A stretch of 64,000 bases of DNA from Streptomyces colonosanans. GTDB lineage: Bacteria > Actinomycetota > Actinomycetes > Streptomycetales > Streptomycetaceae. The DNA lies in assembly GCF_001866645.1 (NCBI RefSeq), contig NZ_MLYP01000058.1, positions 248,001 to 312,000 on the forward strand, written 5' to 3'. The notes beneath the pieces were generated by a model. That model was given only the letters and a program-made list of their open reading frames with translations, was not told the DNA's origin and did no database searches. Both the position numbers and the translations under genes were made by a program. Of this stretch, positions 1 to 8,552 are shown one piece after another (the first letter of the stretch is position 1; each line of letters opens with the position of its first letter).

Positions 1-27
1 AGTCGAGCATCGAGGAGAGGAACGTTT

Positions 28-1572
28 ATGCGTGCCCGGAGCATCGGCGCGGCCGCCGCAACAGCATTGGCGCTGGTGGCCGCCCGCGACCTCATACAGA
101 AGAAGCACGCGCTGCTCCGGAACTTCCCGGTGATCGGGCACGCCCGGTACCTGCTGGAGATGATCGGGCCGGAGCTGCGGCAGTATGTCGTGACCTCCAA
201 CGAGGAGGAGCGCCCGTTCAGTCGTGACCAGCGCACCTGGATCTATGCGTCGGCGAAGGAGGAGAACAACTACTTCGGGTTCGGAACAGACGTCGACGTC
301 GAGCACGTGCAGGGGCACGCATACCTGAAGCAGCGCACGTTCGCCGACACGCTGCCCGACGCGCAGGACCCGCAGGCCCCGCTGCCCTCGGCCAAGGTGC
401 TGGGCGGGCCGCGCGGGCGCGCCAAGGCGTTCCGACCGGCGAGCGTGGTGAACATCTCGGCGATGAGCTTCGGATCACTCTCCGGCGCGGCGATCACGGC
501 GCTCAACAAAGGGGCGGCGCTGGCGGGCACGATGCACAATACGGGCGAGGGTGGCCTCTCGCCGTACCACCGCAACGGCGGCGACCTCGTCCTTCAGATC
601 GGTACGGCGTACTTCGGCTGCCGCAACGAGGACGGCAGCTTCAACCTCGACAAGCTCAAGGATGTGGTCGCCAGCGCCCCGGTCAAGGCGCTGGAGATCA
701 AGCTCTCCCAGGGCGCCAAGCCAGGGCTGGGCGGGATGCTGCCGGGCGCGAAGGTGACCCCGGAGATCGCCAAGATCCGCGGCATCCCGCCGGGCAAGGA
801 CTGCGCCTCCCCGTCGAGGCACACCGCGTTCAGCGACGTCGACTCGATGCTCGACTTCGTCGAGCTGCTCGCCACCGAGACCGGTCTGCCGGTGGGGGTC
901 AAGAGCGCGGTGGGAGAGATGGATTTCTGGCAGGAGCTGGCCACGCTGATGGCGCGTGGTGACCGTGGTGTCGACTTCGTGACCATCGACGGCGGCGAGG
1001 GCGGTACCGGGGCGGCGCCGCTGATCTTCAGCGACTCGGTGTCGCTGCCGTTCCGGATGGGCTTCTCCCGGGTCTACGGCACCTTCGCCGAGCGGGGGCT
1101 GACCGACGACCTGACCTTCATCGGCTCCGGCAAGCTCGGCCTGCCCGAGAACGCCGCGGTCGCCTTCGCTCTGGGGGCTGACATGGTCAACGTGGCCCGT
1201 GAGGCGATGCTGTCGATCGGCTGCATCCAGTCGCAGAAGTGCCACACCGACAAGTGCCCCACCGGCGTCGCCACCCAGAACCCGTGGCTGGCCCGCGGCC
1301 TCGACCCGACCTCGAAGGCCACCCGGGCCGCTGTCTACCTGCGCACCCTGCGCAAGGAGCTGATGAAGGTCTCGGCGGCCGTCGGCGTCGCCCACCCGGC
1401 ACTCATCACAGCCACCGACATCGAGATCATGAACGGCGACTACGACGCCCGCACTTTGGCCGGCGTCTACGGCTACAAGGACGGCTGGGGCGAACTCGGC
1501 CCGCATCTTGCCGATGAGATCACTGCACTGCTCGCCACCAAGCCGACCTCCTTCCAGAAGCCAGCCGTCTGA
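28..1572 (+). CDS. FMN-binding glutamate synthase family protein
   Basis: The 514-residue protein has a short hydrophobic N-terminus followed by a glutamate synthase central/FMN-type TIM barrel. Recognisable pieces are NISAMSFGSLSGAA, HNTGEGGLSPYH, the flavin-site segment TIDGGEGGTGAAP, and a cysteine cluster CIQSQKCHTDKCPTG that in GltB-type enzymes binds a 3Fe-4S centre. There is no glutaminase domain, so this is the stand-alone ferredoxin-type family and not a full GOGAT large subunit. Its electron donor and real substrate cannot be told from sequence. An AGGAGAGGAA ribosome site lies before the ATG. No partner gene is visible; the next gene is convergent. Confidence 0.88.
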   Translation: MRARSIGAAAATALALVAARDLIQKKHALLRNFPVIGHARYLLEMIGPELRQYVVTSNEEERPFSRDQRTWIYASAKEENNYFGFGTDVDVEHVQGHAYLKQRTFADTLPDAQDPQAPLPSAKVLGGPRGRAKAFRPASVVNISAMSFGSLSGAAITALNKGAALAGTMHNTGEGGLSPYHRNGGDLVLQIGTAYFGCRNEDGSFNLDKLKDVVASAPVKALEIKLSQGAKPGLGGMLPGAKVTPEIAKIRGIPPGKDCASPSRHTAFSDVDSMLDFVELLATETGLPVGVKSAVGEMDFWQELATLMARGDRGVDFVTIDGGEGGTGAAPLIFSDSVSLPFRMGFSRVYGTFAERGLTDDLTFIGSGKLGLPENAAVAFALGADMVNVAREAMLSIGCIQSQKCHTDKCPTGVATQNPWLARGLDPTSKATRAAVYLRTLRKELMKVSAAVGVAHPALITATDIEIMNGDYDARTLAGVYGYKDGWGELGPHLADEITALLATKPTSFQKPAV

Positions 1573-1803
1573 CGCACCGACAGCGGCAAGCGCCGCGCTC
1601 GCTGCTCTCCCGCTCGGAGCACGCGCGCGGCACCAGCCGGTGGTGCGTTCAACACCCGCCACCGCTGCTGGGCGGACTCGGCGAGTTTGAAGACCATGGC
1701 CAGGGCGGCGGTGCGGGAGCCAGCACCACGGGCGCCCTTGGTCCGCAGCCGACCTCCCGCACGATCCGCACCTGCGGCTCGACCGAGGCTGCGGCAGCCG
1801 TCG

Positions 1804-3015
1804 TCAGCTGGCTTCACTCCGCTCCTGAAGCGGGGCCGTCACCGAAGCCCGTGCTCCGTCCTGCTGTGGGCGCCTGTCCAGCGTCAGCCGCAGCAGCACG
1901 GTTGCCAGGGCGGCGAGGGCGAAGCCGATTCCGGTCCAGGGCAGCGAGCGGGTACTCAAGGAGGTCAGCGCCCAGCCGGCGGCCGTCGTGCCCAGGGTGA
2001 TGCCCAAGTTGGAGAAGGAGACGAACAGGCTGTTGCCGAACTCGGGCGCCTGCTGGGTGTCGCGGCCCAGCCAGTGCTGGCACACGATGAGACCGCCCGA
2101 ATGCACGGCCGCCCAGAGCGGGACGACGGCCACCATCGGCGCGACGCGCCTGCCAAAGGCGAACACCAGCACGTAGACGAGACAGCACAGGACGGGAAAG
2201 AGGACCACGGTGCGCGTGGCACCGGTGCGCAGCAACGTGGCGAAGGCGAAGTTACCGAAGATCATCACGACGCCGAAAGCCATCAGCATGGCGCTGATCC
2301 ACGACCCGTTCATCCCGGTGACGGTCCCGAGGTACTCGGCGAAGTAGCCGTACACGGAGAACAACGCCGCGAAGACGAGGACGACGGACAGCAGCGTCAG
2401 CCATGTGCGGCCGCTGCGCAGCACGCCCAACTGGCTGCTGTAGGAGAGCCGTTCGTCCACGGGCATCGCGGGCAGGAAGCGCAGGACGCTGATGAGGCCG
2501 AGGAGGTTGACGGCCGCACCGAACCAGAAGGCGGCCTGGAGTGAGAAGTGATCCGAAAGGTAGGACGTGAGCGGCACGCCGAAGGCGAAGCCCACGGTGA
2601 CGCCTGCGAAGACTCGTGCGGTCGCGCGGGCAGCATCGGCGCCCTTCCCGAGCCGTACGGCGGTGGCCAGGGCGACGGAGAAGAAGACCGGATGTGCGAG
2701 GGCAGGGATGAGCCGGAAGGCGAGCATTACGGCGAAATGGGTGGTGAGCGCGTAGACGGCGTTCGAGAGAGCGAAGACGCCCATGGCCGCCGCCAGGACG
2801 GTCCGGCGGTCAAGGCGTGAGGCCGCGAGGGTCATGAATGGGCCGGAGGCGGCCACGACGAGGGCGAAGGAGCCCACGAGCAGACCCGCGGTGGAGGTGC
2901 TGACGTCCAGTCTGTCCGCGACCTGCGGCAGGACTCCGACGATGCCCATCTCGGTCGTGATGATGCTGAACACGCCCAGGGCGAGCGATGCAACGGCAAA
3001 CGGACTTCTTCTCAT
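1804..3015 (-). CDS. MFS transporter, DHA1-type drug exporter
   Basis: The 403-residue protein starts MRRSPFAVASLALGVF and has about twelve hydrophobic segments with the N-terminal pattern of Cml/AraJ-like major facilitator exporters (EMGIVGVLPQVADRLDVS; SRLDRRTVLAAAMG in the first cytoplasmic loop). I chose the ATG at 3015. The reading frame stays open to 3420 but would then overlap the ArsR-type gene. It probably exports a small toxic compound by proton antiport. The regulator immediately upstream on the same strand (150-bp gap) suggests co-regulation. The substrate is unknown. Confidence 0.82.
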   Translation of the reverse strand: MRRSPFAVASLALGVFSIITTEMGIVGVLPQVADRLDVSTSTAGLLVGSFALVVAASGPFMTLAASRLDRRTVLAAAMGVFALSNAVYALTTHFAVMLAFRLIPALAHPVFFSVALATAVRLGKGADAARATARVFAGVTVGFAFGVPLTSYLSDHFSLQAAFWFGAAVNLLGLISVLRFLPAMPVDERLSYSSQLGVLRSGRTWLTLLSVVLVFAALFSVYGYFAEYLGTVTGMNGSWISAMLMAFGVVMIFGNFAFATLLRTGATRTVVLFPVLCCLVYVLVFAFGRRVAPMVAVVPLWAAVHSGGLIVCQHWLGRDTQQAPEFGNSLFVSFSNLGITLGTTAAGWALTSLSTRSLPWTGIGFALAALATVLLRLTLDRRPQQDGARASVTAPLQERSEAS

Positions 3016-3167
3016 GAACGTCTTTCTTGTGCGGCGACCGCAGCCCCATGAATAGCTACATATCGCGGTTTCTAGATATATGGAGGTGCTCGTGTGCCGC
3101 TGCGATGGGCGCGCCTCGGCCGTGCGCGGCGGTGCGGCGTGCTGCCTGTCGGGGCGAGTGGGGAAGG

Positions 3168-3479
3168 TCAGAGCTCGTTGCGGACGTACTCGGCGAACGC
3201 CTCGATCGTGCGCTCGTTGCGCCGGTAGTACGTCCACTTGCCGATCCGTTCGGACTCCAGCAGTCCGGCGTCCTTCAGTGTCTGCAGGTAGCTGGACACC
3301 ACGGACTGGGAAAGGCCGGAGCGGGCCTGGATGTCGCCGACGCAGACACCGATGTGGAATCCGAGGCCCTGCTGGCGGTAGGCACTCTCGTCGAAGTGCT
3401 TCGCCGGGTCCTTCAGCCACTGCATGAACTGCAGGCGAGCCGGATTGGCCAATGCCTTGTGTGCGGCCAGGGGATCCAT
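3168..3479 (-). CDS. ArsR-family winged-helix transcriptional regulator
   Basis: The protein has 103 residues and starts MDPLAAHKALANPARLQFM, the usual opening of ArsR/SmtB repressors. The recognition helix region is RSGLSQSVVSSYLQTLKDAGL, followed by a wing (SERIGKWTYYRRNERT). The single visible cysteine (GVCVGD) does not make a clear metal site, so the signal may not be a metal. It lies upstream of and in line with the MFS exporter at 1804-3015 and most likely represses that gene and itself. Confidence 0.85.
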   Translation of the reverse strand: MDPLAAHKALANPARLQFMQWLKDPAKHFDESAYRQQGLGFHIGVCVGDIQARSGLSQSVVSSYLQTLKDAGLLESERIGKWTYYRRNERTIEAFAEYVRNEL

Positions 3480-3517
3480 GGTGCTGCGCTCCTTCCAGCC
3501 TGCATCGCCGCTGTTGT

Positions 3518-3533
3518 ATCTACTTTTTCAGAT
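3518..3533. promoter_or_regulatory. Candidate operator/promoter upstream of the ArsR-type gene
   Basis: ATCTACTTTTTCAGAT has matching 4-base arms (ATCT/AGAT) and sits about 40 bases upstream of the ArsR start, in an AT-rich patch that is unusual for this GC-rich sequence. A related AT-rich stretch with CATATC and ATATATG arms lies upstream of the MFS gene at about 3059-3082. ArsR proteins bind imperfect palindromes near their own promoter, so this is plausible. The match is weak. Confidence 0.3.
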
Positions 3534-3789
3534 GTTTAGGTTTACGTCAATCGGGGCGACTGTCGTGATCGGCACGGCCGCCGGCTCCACCGCATCACGG
3601 GGGTGGTGTTGACCGGCTCCTGACCGCGGCCCGCCGCCCTGAGTGCCCGGGTGCGGGCCGCCCCATTCCGGCGCTCAACAGCGCTCACAGGAGCCCGATT
3701 ACGGGTCGGGGGTTGAGATGGGCAGGCGTCGTTGATCGTGTGGTCTGAGTTCAGCGCATGAGCCACCACCCCAGCAAAGGAGCATTCCT

Positions 3790-3969
3790 GTGACGGACAA
3801 GTCCCACCCAACGGCCGGTTTCAGTGGCGGGTTTGCGGCATGGAAGAAATACGACGCCGCCATCCGTTGCTACGCCCGTGGCTCGAGTGTCAGAGTGCTC
3901 GACGGCCAGCACAGGCTGCACCGCCCCGGAGGTGTTCATCATGTACCCGGAGCTCCAGCATCTCGTTGA
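3790..3969 (+). pseudogene. Truncated gene start, possibly an oxygenase alpha subunit
   Basis: A good ribosome site (AAAGGAG) precedes a GTG at 3790. The first 26 or so residues (TDKSHPTAGFSGGFAAWKKY and following) read like a genuine N-terminus. The frame then turns into low-quality sequence and stops at 3967-3969 inside the next gene. The F..W..Y..A spacing recalls the opening of Rieske aromatic-ring oxygenase alpha subunits, but it is too short to be sure. It looks like the surviving 5' end of a deleted gene next to the PucR regulator. Confidence 0.3.
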
Positions 3970-5173
3970 CTCGCTGGCGACCGCACTGTCGCGCCCGGCG
4001 ACCGTCGAGGACCGTCGACAGCGGCTGGTGGTCTACAGCCGGCACAGCGAGCTGCCCGACGCGGTGCGCCGTGCTTCGATTCTGCAGCGCCACGTATCTG
4101 CCGAGGTGCTGGCATGGCTGGGACGGTTCGAGCTGGCCAAGGCGCGACACCCGGTCCGCATTCCCGGCAATGTCTCGCTCGGCATGCTGCCGCGGGTATG
4201 CGTACCGATCCGGCACCACGACCTTCTGCTGGGATATGTGTGGCTCATCGAATCCGACAAGTCGATGAGCTCGGAGGAGATGACGCTGGCCGAAACCGCC
4301 ACCCAGGACTTCGCTCTCGCGCTTTATCGTGAGGTGCTGTTCGGCGAACTCGCGTCACATCGAGAGACAGAGGCGATCAGAAACCTGCTGCTGTGTGGCA
4401 GCGATGTCCAGGCAGATGCGGCGCGCGCCCTCATCGACGGCGGGCACTTCGACCCCTCCCTCGGCGTTGTCGTGCTGGTGGCCCGGCCGGTTCTCACCCC
4501 CGACACCGAGCCGGATGACCGGGTGTGGCTCGCCCTCGAACGTGCGCTCGTTAACACCCGTCATCGGCTGCCCGCACGACACGCCGTCCATCTTGTCTCT
4601 CACAGCGACGGGGTGCTCCTCTTCGGTACGGAAGGGGAGGCCGACGAGCTGACGGTGAACCGCTGGGCCTCCCAGTTCGACCACGCCCTGCAGACCGCGT
4701 TGGCCGGACTCGAACAGGTGTCGTCGTCTTTGATTGGCGTCGGACAGCCACGGCCGGAGCTGGCGCAGGCACGTGGCTCCTATCTCGAGGCCGACCAAGC
4801 TGCTCGTATCGCTGCTTCCATGCCCGACGTCACCCGGATTGCCCGATGGTCCCAGCTCGGCATCTACCGGGTACTCGCGCAGCTGCTCAGCCAGGACCCC
4901 GGCGAGCTTGTGCTTCATCCCGGGCTCGAGCGGCTCTTCACCAATCCGGAGGCGCTGCCTCTGCTGCAGACGCTGGAGACCTACCTTGATCTCTCCGGGA
5001 ACGCACGCGCGACCTCCGAACGCCTGAAGCTGCATCGCACGTCGTTGTACTACCGCATTCAGCGCTTTGAGCACTTGGCGGACGCCAACCTCAAAGACGG
5101 CAACGAACGTCTCTGCCTGCACCTCGGACTGAAAATCGCGCGGTTCACCGGCCGCTACCGGCCTGTCGGCTGA
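3941..5173 (+). CDS. PucR-family transcriptional regulator
   Basis: The protein has 410 residues from the ATG at 3941, which has GGAGGTG eight bases upstream; an open frame continues upstream but includes the gene fragment at 3790. The N-terminal half is a ligand-sensing region. The middle (about residues 160-280) resembles the CdaR GGDEF-like domain, and the C-terminus carries the PucR helix-turn-helix (ETYLDLSGNARATSERLKLH, then RTSLYYRIQRFE). PucR proteins commonly control purine, aromatic or amino-acid catabolism. It is the nearest full regulator upstream of the nicotinate cluster, separated by about 940 bp of decayed sequence, and is a candidate activator of that cluster. Confidence 0.85.
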   Translation: MYPELQHLVDSLATALSRPATVEDRRQRLVVYSRHSELPDAVRRASILQRHVSAEVLAWLGRFELAKARHPVRIPGNVSLGMLPRVCVPIRHHDLLLGYVWLIESDKSMSSEEMTLAETATQDFALALYREVLFGELASHRETEAIRNLLLCGSDVQADAARALIDGGHFDPSLGVVVLVARPVLTPDTEPDDRVWLALERALVNTRHRLPARHAVHLVSHSDGVLLFGTEGEADELTVNRWASQFDHALQTALAGLEQVSSSLIGVGQPRPELAQARGSYLEADQAARIAASMPDVTRIARWSQLGIYRVLAQLLSQDPGELVLHPGLERLFTNPEALPLLQTLETYLDLSGNARATSERLKLHRTSLYYRIQRFEHLADANLKDGNERLCLHLGLKIARFTGRYRPVG

Positions 5174-5199
5174 ACCCTACGGCCTCGACATAGCCATGG

Positions 5200-5228
5200 G
5201 GCTCCGCCATCGGATCGATGGCGGAGCC
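5200..5228 (+). terminator. Strong hairpin terminator after the PucR gene
   Basis: A perfect 12-bp stem (GGCTCCGCCATC / GATGGCGGAGCC) with a 5-base loop lies 27 bases after the PucR stop codon. There is no long T run, which is usual for actinomycete terminators. Confidence 0.75.
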
Positions 5229-5404
5229 GCAGCCTGTGTGCGGGGCCGGGCCGGCAAGAGTTGAGTGGCCATCACGAGCAGTGGTTCCAGTTCTTCTGAG
5301 GACGTGCGAGTAGCGCGCCATGCGCGGGACGGTTGAGGTTAGCCCGACAGGCCAAAATGGGTTTTGGTAACTCACGTTGGCTCAAGTTCCCTGGATAGCT
5401 TGTT

Positions 5405-5418
5405 ACTTGTCGACAAGT
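5405..5418. promoter_or_regulatory. Perfect 14-bp palindrome, GntR-like operator
   Basis: ACTTGTCGACAAGT is a perfect inverted repeat, flanked by TTA and TGATTAA. The TTGT..ACAA core is typical of FCD-type GntR regulator sites. No intact gene lies next to it, so it may be the orphaned operator of a deleted catabolic gene. Confidence 0.35.
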
Positions 5419-5829
5419 GATTAAACGCGACGCTATGGCTGCGGGGGAGGAGAAGGCACTTCGGGTAACCCCCCGCCGGGGCCGGAGAGGGGCCCATGGA
5501 CGGAGATGTTGTTGCCGCGCCCCGAAGCCTCCCCAAAGCCCGGAGGAGTCCTACCGGGCCTTCGTCCGGGCGCTGTACGCCTGTTCGATGAAGCCGATGA
5601 TCTTGTCGACGTCGCCTCGGTGTCCATGAACATGGGGGCGGTACCGCGGCGACAGTTCGCTTCGTGGAAGCGGGAGATGACATCGGGGCCCTCCTCAGAG
5701 GCGGCATGCACGGCGGGAACCAGCCATCGAAAGACACCCCGGGCACATAGTCCGGGTGCGGATGAATGAGATCCGAGCATGTGTGACTCCCTGCACGCAA
5801 GGTTCCGTGCCCGTTGCATTCAATGCCCG

Positions 5830-5841
5830 GTCACATGTGAC
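5830..5841. promoter_or_regulatory. Perfect 12-bp palindrome upstream of nicX
   Basis: GTCACATGTGAC is a perfect inverted repeat 275 bases before the nicX start. It could be an operator for the MarR- or PucR-type regulators that bracket the cluster. The assignment rests only on symmetry and position. Confidence 0.3.
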
Positions 5842-6115
5842 ACCCGAGGGGGCGGGATGGGTGCACGAGAAACTCCAGGTCAGGCAAGTGTGGCACCGTG
5901 ATGTGACGCAGATCACCGTGAGGGGCGGTGTCAATGTCGACGCCGCCCTCTTGTCGAGTCGAGATCGTACGTGCTCGGATTAATTCCGTCAGCGGCGTTC
6001 CAGAGCACTGCAACCAAGGCGTCGACATCTGTCCGCATGGCTGGATCCAGGCCCCCTCACTCGCACGCCCGGGCCGTTCGATCACCGTTTCCCGTCCATC
6101 GCTTAGGAGCGAGAC

Positions 6116-7147
6116 ATGCTCGACCTCACCTCCGTTGATCTGCTCGACGCGTTCACCCGCGAGCTGAAGCTGTGCAAGCTCCGGCCCGACGAGCACGTCG
6201 TCGTCCTGTCCGAGCCGACCAGCCGCGGTGACTACGTGGCGGCCGCGTTCGGCGCGGCGAAAGCCTGCGGCGCGCACGTCATCGCCGCCACCGTCCCCGG
6301 CGGCAACCCGTCCCCCGCGGACAGCACCCGCACCGGCGCCGGGCCCGGCCTGACTGCGGTGCTGAACGACTCGACAGCGCAGGAGCTGCTCAAGGCGGCC
6401 GACCTGGTCGTGGATCTCACGCGGGAGGGCTTCATCCATGCCCCCCTGCAGCAGGAGATCCTGCGGGCGGGCACCCGCATCCTCTTCGTCTGTGACGCCC
6501 CGGACGTCCTCATCCGGAACCTGCCCAAGGAGGAGGACAAGGCGGAGGTCCTCAAGGGTGTGGAGCTGTTGAAGAGTGCATCCGTCATGCGGGTGACATC
6601 CGAGGGCGGCACTGACCTTGTCGTCGAACTTCCGGGCTCCAAGCCTGAGTTCCAAGTGGGCTTCGCCGACGACCCGGGTCGCTGGGACCACTGGCCGAGC
6701 ACCATGGTGCTGTGCTGGCCGCGGCTCTCCGACGGCAGGATTGTGCTGGCAGAGGGCGACATCCTGCTGCCGTTCAAGGAGTACGTGCGTCAGCCGGTCA
6801 CCTTGGAGATCGCGGGCGGACACATCGAGAAGGTTTCCGGGGGAGCCGAGGCCCAGCTGCTGAACACGTTCTTCGAGGACGCGAACGACCAGTGGGCGCG
6901 GAGCCTGTCCCACATGGGCTGGGGCCTGATGCGGACCGCCGACTGGTTCGCCACCGCCCTGTACGGCAAGGAAGAGCTGATGGGCATGGACGCGCGGGCG
7001 TTCGCCGGGAACTTCCTGTGGTCCACCGGCCCGCACCCCGTGCTCGGCCGTGAGTCGTACGCGCATCTCGACATCGCCATGCGTGGCTGCACCGTCTCCG
7101 TCGACGGCCAGGAGGTCGTCACCGCGGGCCGACTCGTCGACTTCTGA
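6116..7147 (+). CDS. nicX: 2,5-dihydroxypyridine 5,6-dioxygenase (NicX-like)
   Basis: The protein has 343 residues. NicX is an Fe(II) ring-cleaving dioxygenase with an aminopeptidase M29-like fold that turns 2,5-dihydroxypyridine into N-formylmaleamate. The known Pseudomonas ligands His265, His318 and Asp320 line up with His266 (SLSHMGWGL), His317 and Asp319 (ESYAHLDIAMRG) here, and the length matches the family. A GGAGCGAGAC ribosome site precedes the ATG. It is the first gene of a tightly spaced plus-strand series encoding the other steps of the maleamate pathway, which strongly supports the call. Confidence 0.9.
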   Translation: MLDLTSVDLLDAFTRELKLCKLRPDEHVVVLSEPTSRGDYVAAAFGAAKACGAHVIAATVPGGNPSPADSTRTGAGPGLTAVLNDSTAQELLKAADLVVDLTREGFIHAPLQQEILRAGTRILFVCDAPDVLIRNLPKEEDKAEVLKGVELLKSASVMRVTSEGGTDLVVELPGSKPEFQVGFADDPGRWDHWPSTMVLCWPRLSDGRIVLAEGDILLPFKEYVRQPVTLEIAGGHIEKVSGGAEAQLLNTFFEDANDQWARSLSHMGWGLMRTADWFATALYGKEELMGMDARAFAGNFLWSTGPHPVLGRESYAHLDIAMRGCTVSVDGQEVVTAGRLVDF

Positions 7148-7180
7148 CACCTCCTGCCCGCACCTGCATCTGGAGAACAC

Positions 7181-8452
7181 ATGCGATCTACTCAATCGTT
7201 CGAAGTCGTCATTGTCGGAGGTGGGCTCGGTGGGATGACTGCCGCGCTATCGCTACGGCAACGAGGCCTGAAGGTAACCGTGTTGGAGCAGGCGCCGCAG
7301 TTCGGCGAGATCGGCGCAGGCATCCAGACGGCACCCAACGCAAGTCGGATCCTGCTCGGACTGGGGCTGCGCAAGCAACTGGAGGCCATCCGCACCGAGC
7401 CCCAGGACCAGGTGCGGCGGAGGTGGAAGGACGGCAGCATCGTCGGGTTGACCGAGCTCGGTGACTTCTGCAAGAAGCGTTACAACGCGCCGTACTGGCA
7501 CTACCACCGCGCCGATCTGCACCAAGTCCTCACGGACGCCTGCATCGATCCGGCCGGACCCGGACCCGTCGTCGAACTGCGCACGGCCTGCCGGGTCGTC
7601 GAACTGGACCGCAGCGATCCCCGCCGCCCGATCGCGGTGACCGAGGACGGCCGGCGCTTCGCAGCCGACGTAGTGATCGGCGCCGACGGCATCCGTTCCC
7701 GCGTCCGCGACCTCATGGGCCTGCCGGACACCCTGGAGTTCTCAGGGGAGATGGCCTTCCGAGCCCTGATCCCCGGCGACCTCATCGCCGCGGACCCGGC
7801 GACCCGTTTCCTGATGGACCGGTTTCAGAGCACCATCTGGTACGGCCCCGGCCGGCACCTGGTCCACTACATGATCCGCGGCGGTGAGTACCTCAACGTC
7901 GTCGGCTGCGTCCCGTGCACGGACGAGGTCGCCGAGAAGTGGACCGTCACCGTCGATGCCGACGCGCTCGTGAACGCGTACTCCGACTGGGACGACCGCG
8001 TCGCGGCGATGCTGTCCAAGGCCAAGGACGACGTCCTGGCCTTCGCCCTCTACCACCGCCGCCGCGATCCGGTCTGGGTGGACGGCCGTGTGGCCCTCCT
8101 GGGCGACGCCTGCCACGCCATGCTGCCCTACCAGGCCCAGGGCGCCTCCCAGGCCATGGAGGACGCCGCCGTCCTCGCCGAGGAACTGGGCCGCGTCACC
8201 GCCGACGGCATCGAGGTCGCGCTGCGCCGCTACGTCGACCGGCGCGCCAAGCACGCAGGCATGGTTCAGGACGCGTCTTTGCAGAACAAGACCTTCTACC
8301 ACTACCCGGACGGCACCCAGCAGGAGGTCCGGGACGACCTGCTCAGGCGTGGCTTCGACGGCGAGTCCGACGTCTCCTACCACTGGCTGTGGAGCGGCAC
8401 ACCGCTCAGCGACCCGGACCTGGGTGCATACGACTACCGCTTCGCCCGCTGA
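7181..8452 (+). CDS. nicC: FAD monooxygenase, probable 6-hydroxynicotinate 3-monooxygenase
   Basis: The 423-residue protein is a class A flavoprotein monooxygenase. It has the FAD-binding VIVGGGLGGMTAAL at residues 10-22, the GADGIRSRVRDL segment and the second FAD motif LLGDACHAMLPYQAQGASQA. NicC decarboxylates and hydroxylates 6-hydroxynicotinate to 2,5-dihydroxypyridine, the substrate of the adjacent NicX. On sequence alone it could equally be a salicylate- or 3-hydroxybenzoate-type hydroxylase (its GAGIQTAPNA stretch is common there). The call therefore depends on context: 33 bases after nicX and upstream of the transporter. Ribosome site GGAG at about 7171. Confidence 0.78.
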   Translation: MRSTQSFEVVIVGGGLGGMTAALSLRQRGLKVTVLEQAPQFGEIGAGIQTAPNASRILLGLGLRKQLEAIRTEPQDQVRRRWKDGSIVGLTELGDFCKKRYNAPYWHYHRADLHQVLTDACIDPAGPGPVVELRTACRVVELDRSDPRRPIAVTEDGRRFAADVVIGADGIRSRVRDLMGLPDTLEFSGEMAFRALIPGDLIAADPATRFLMDRFQSTIWYGPGRHLVHYMIRGGEYLNVVGCVPCTDEVAEKWTVTVDADALVNAYSDWDDRVAAMLSKAKDDVLAFALYHRRRDPVWVDGRVALLGDACHAMLPYQAQGASQAMEDAAVLAEELGRVTADGIEVALRRYVDRRAKHAGMVQDASLQNKTFYHYPDGTQQEVRDDLLRRGFDGESDVSYHWLWSGTPLSDPDLGAYDYRFAR

Positions 8453-8552
8453 CGGAACCAGCCCGCGCTTCCGCTTCCCCGCTCCCCAGCCTTGGCACCC
8501 CCGGTGTCCGCTCCGTGCGGGCGCGTCCCCCTCGAACACCCGTGGAGTGAAC

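Larger units (their letters stand above)
5230..6115. other. 886-bp stretch without an intact gene
   Basis: No intact coding region is convincing here. On the minus strand between about 5800 and 5540, short stretches in shifting frames look formerly coding (for example DYVPGVSFDGWFP, GPDVISRFHEAN and VDKIIGFIEQAYSAR), as in a frameshifted remnant. I could not identify the family. The last 270 bp should contain the promoter of the nicotinate operon. Two perfect palindromes are listed separately. Confidence 0.5.

Noticed and set aside
7181..8452. Possibility that the cluster degrades picolinate or salicylate instead of nicotinate
   Set aside because: Picolinate routes that converge on 2,5-dihydroxypyridine need a decarboxylase not seen here, and salicylate would not need NicX, NicD, NicF and NicE. 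Nicotinate is the simplest fit, although not proved.
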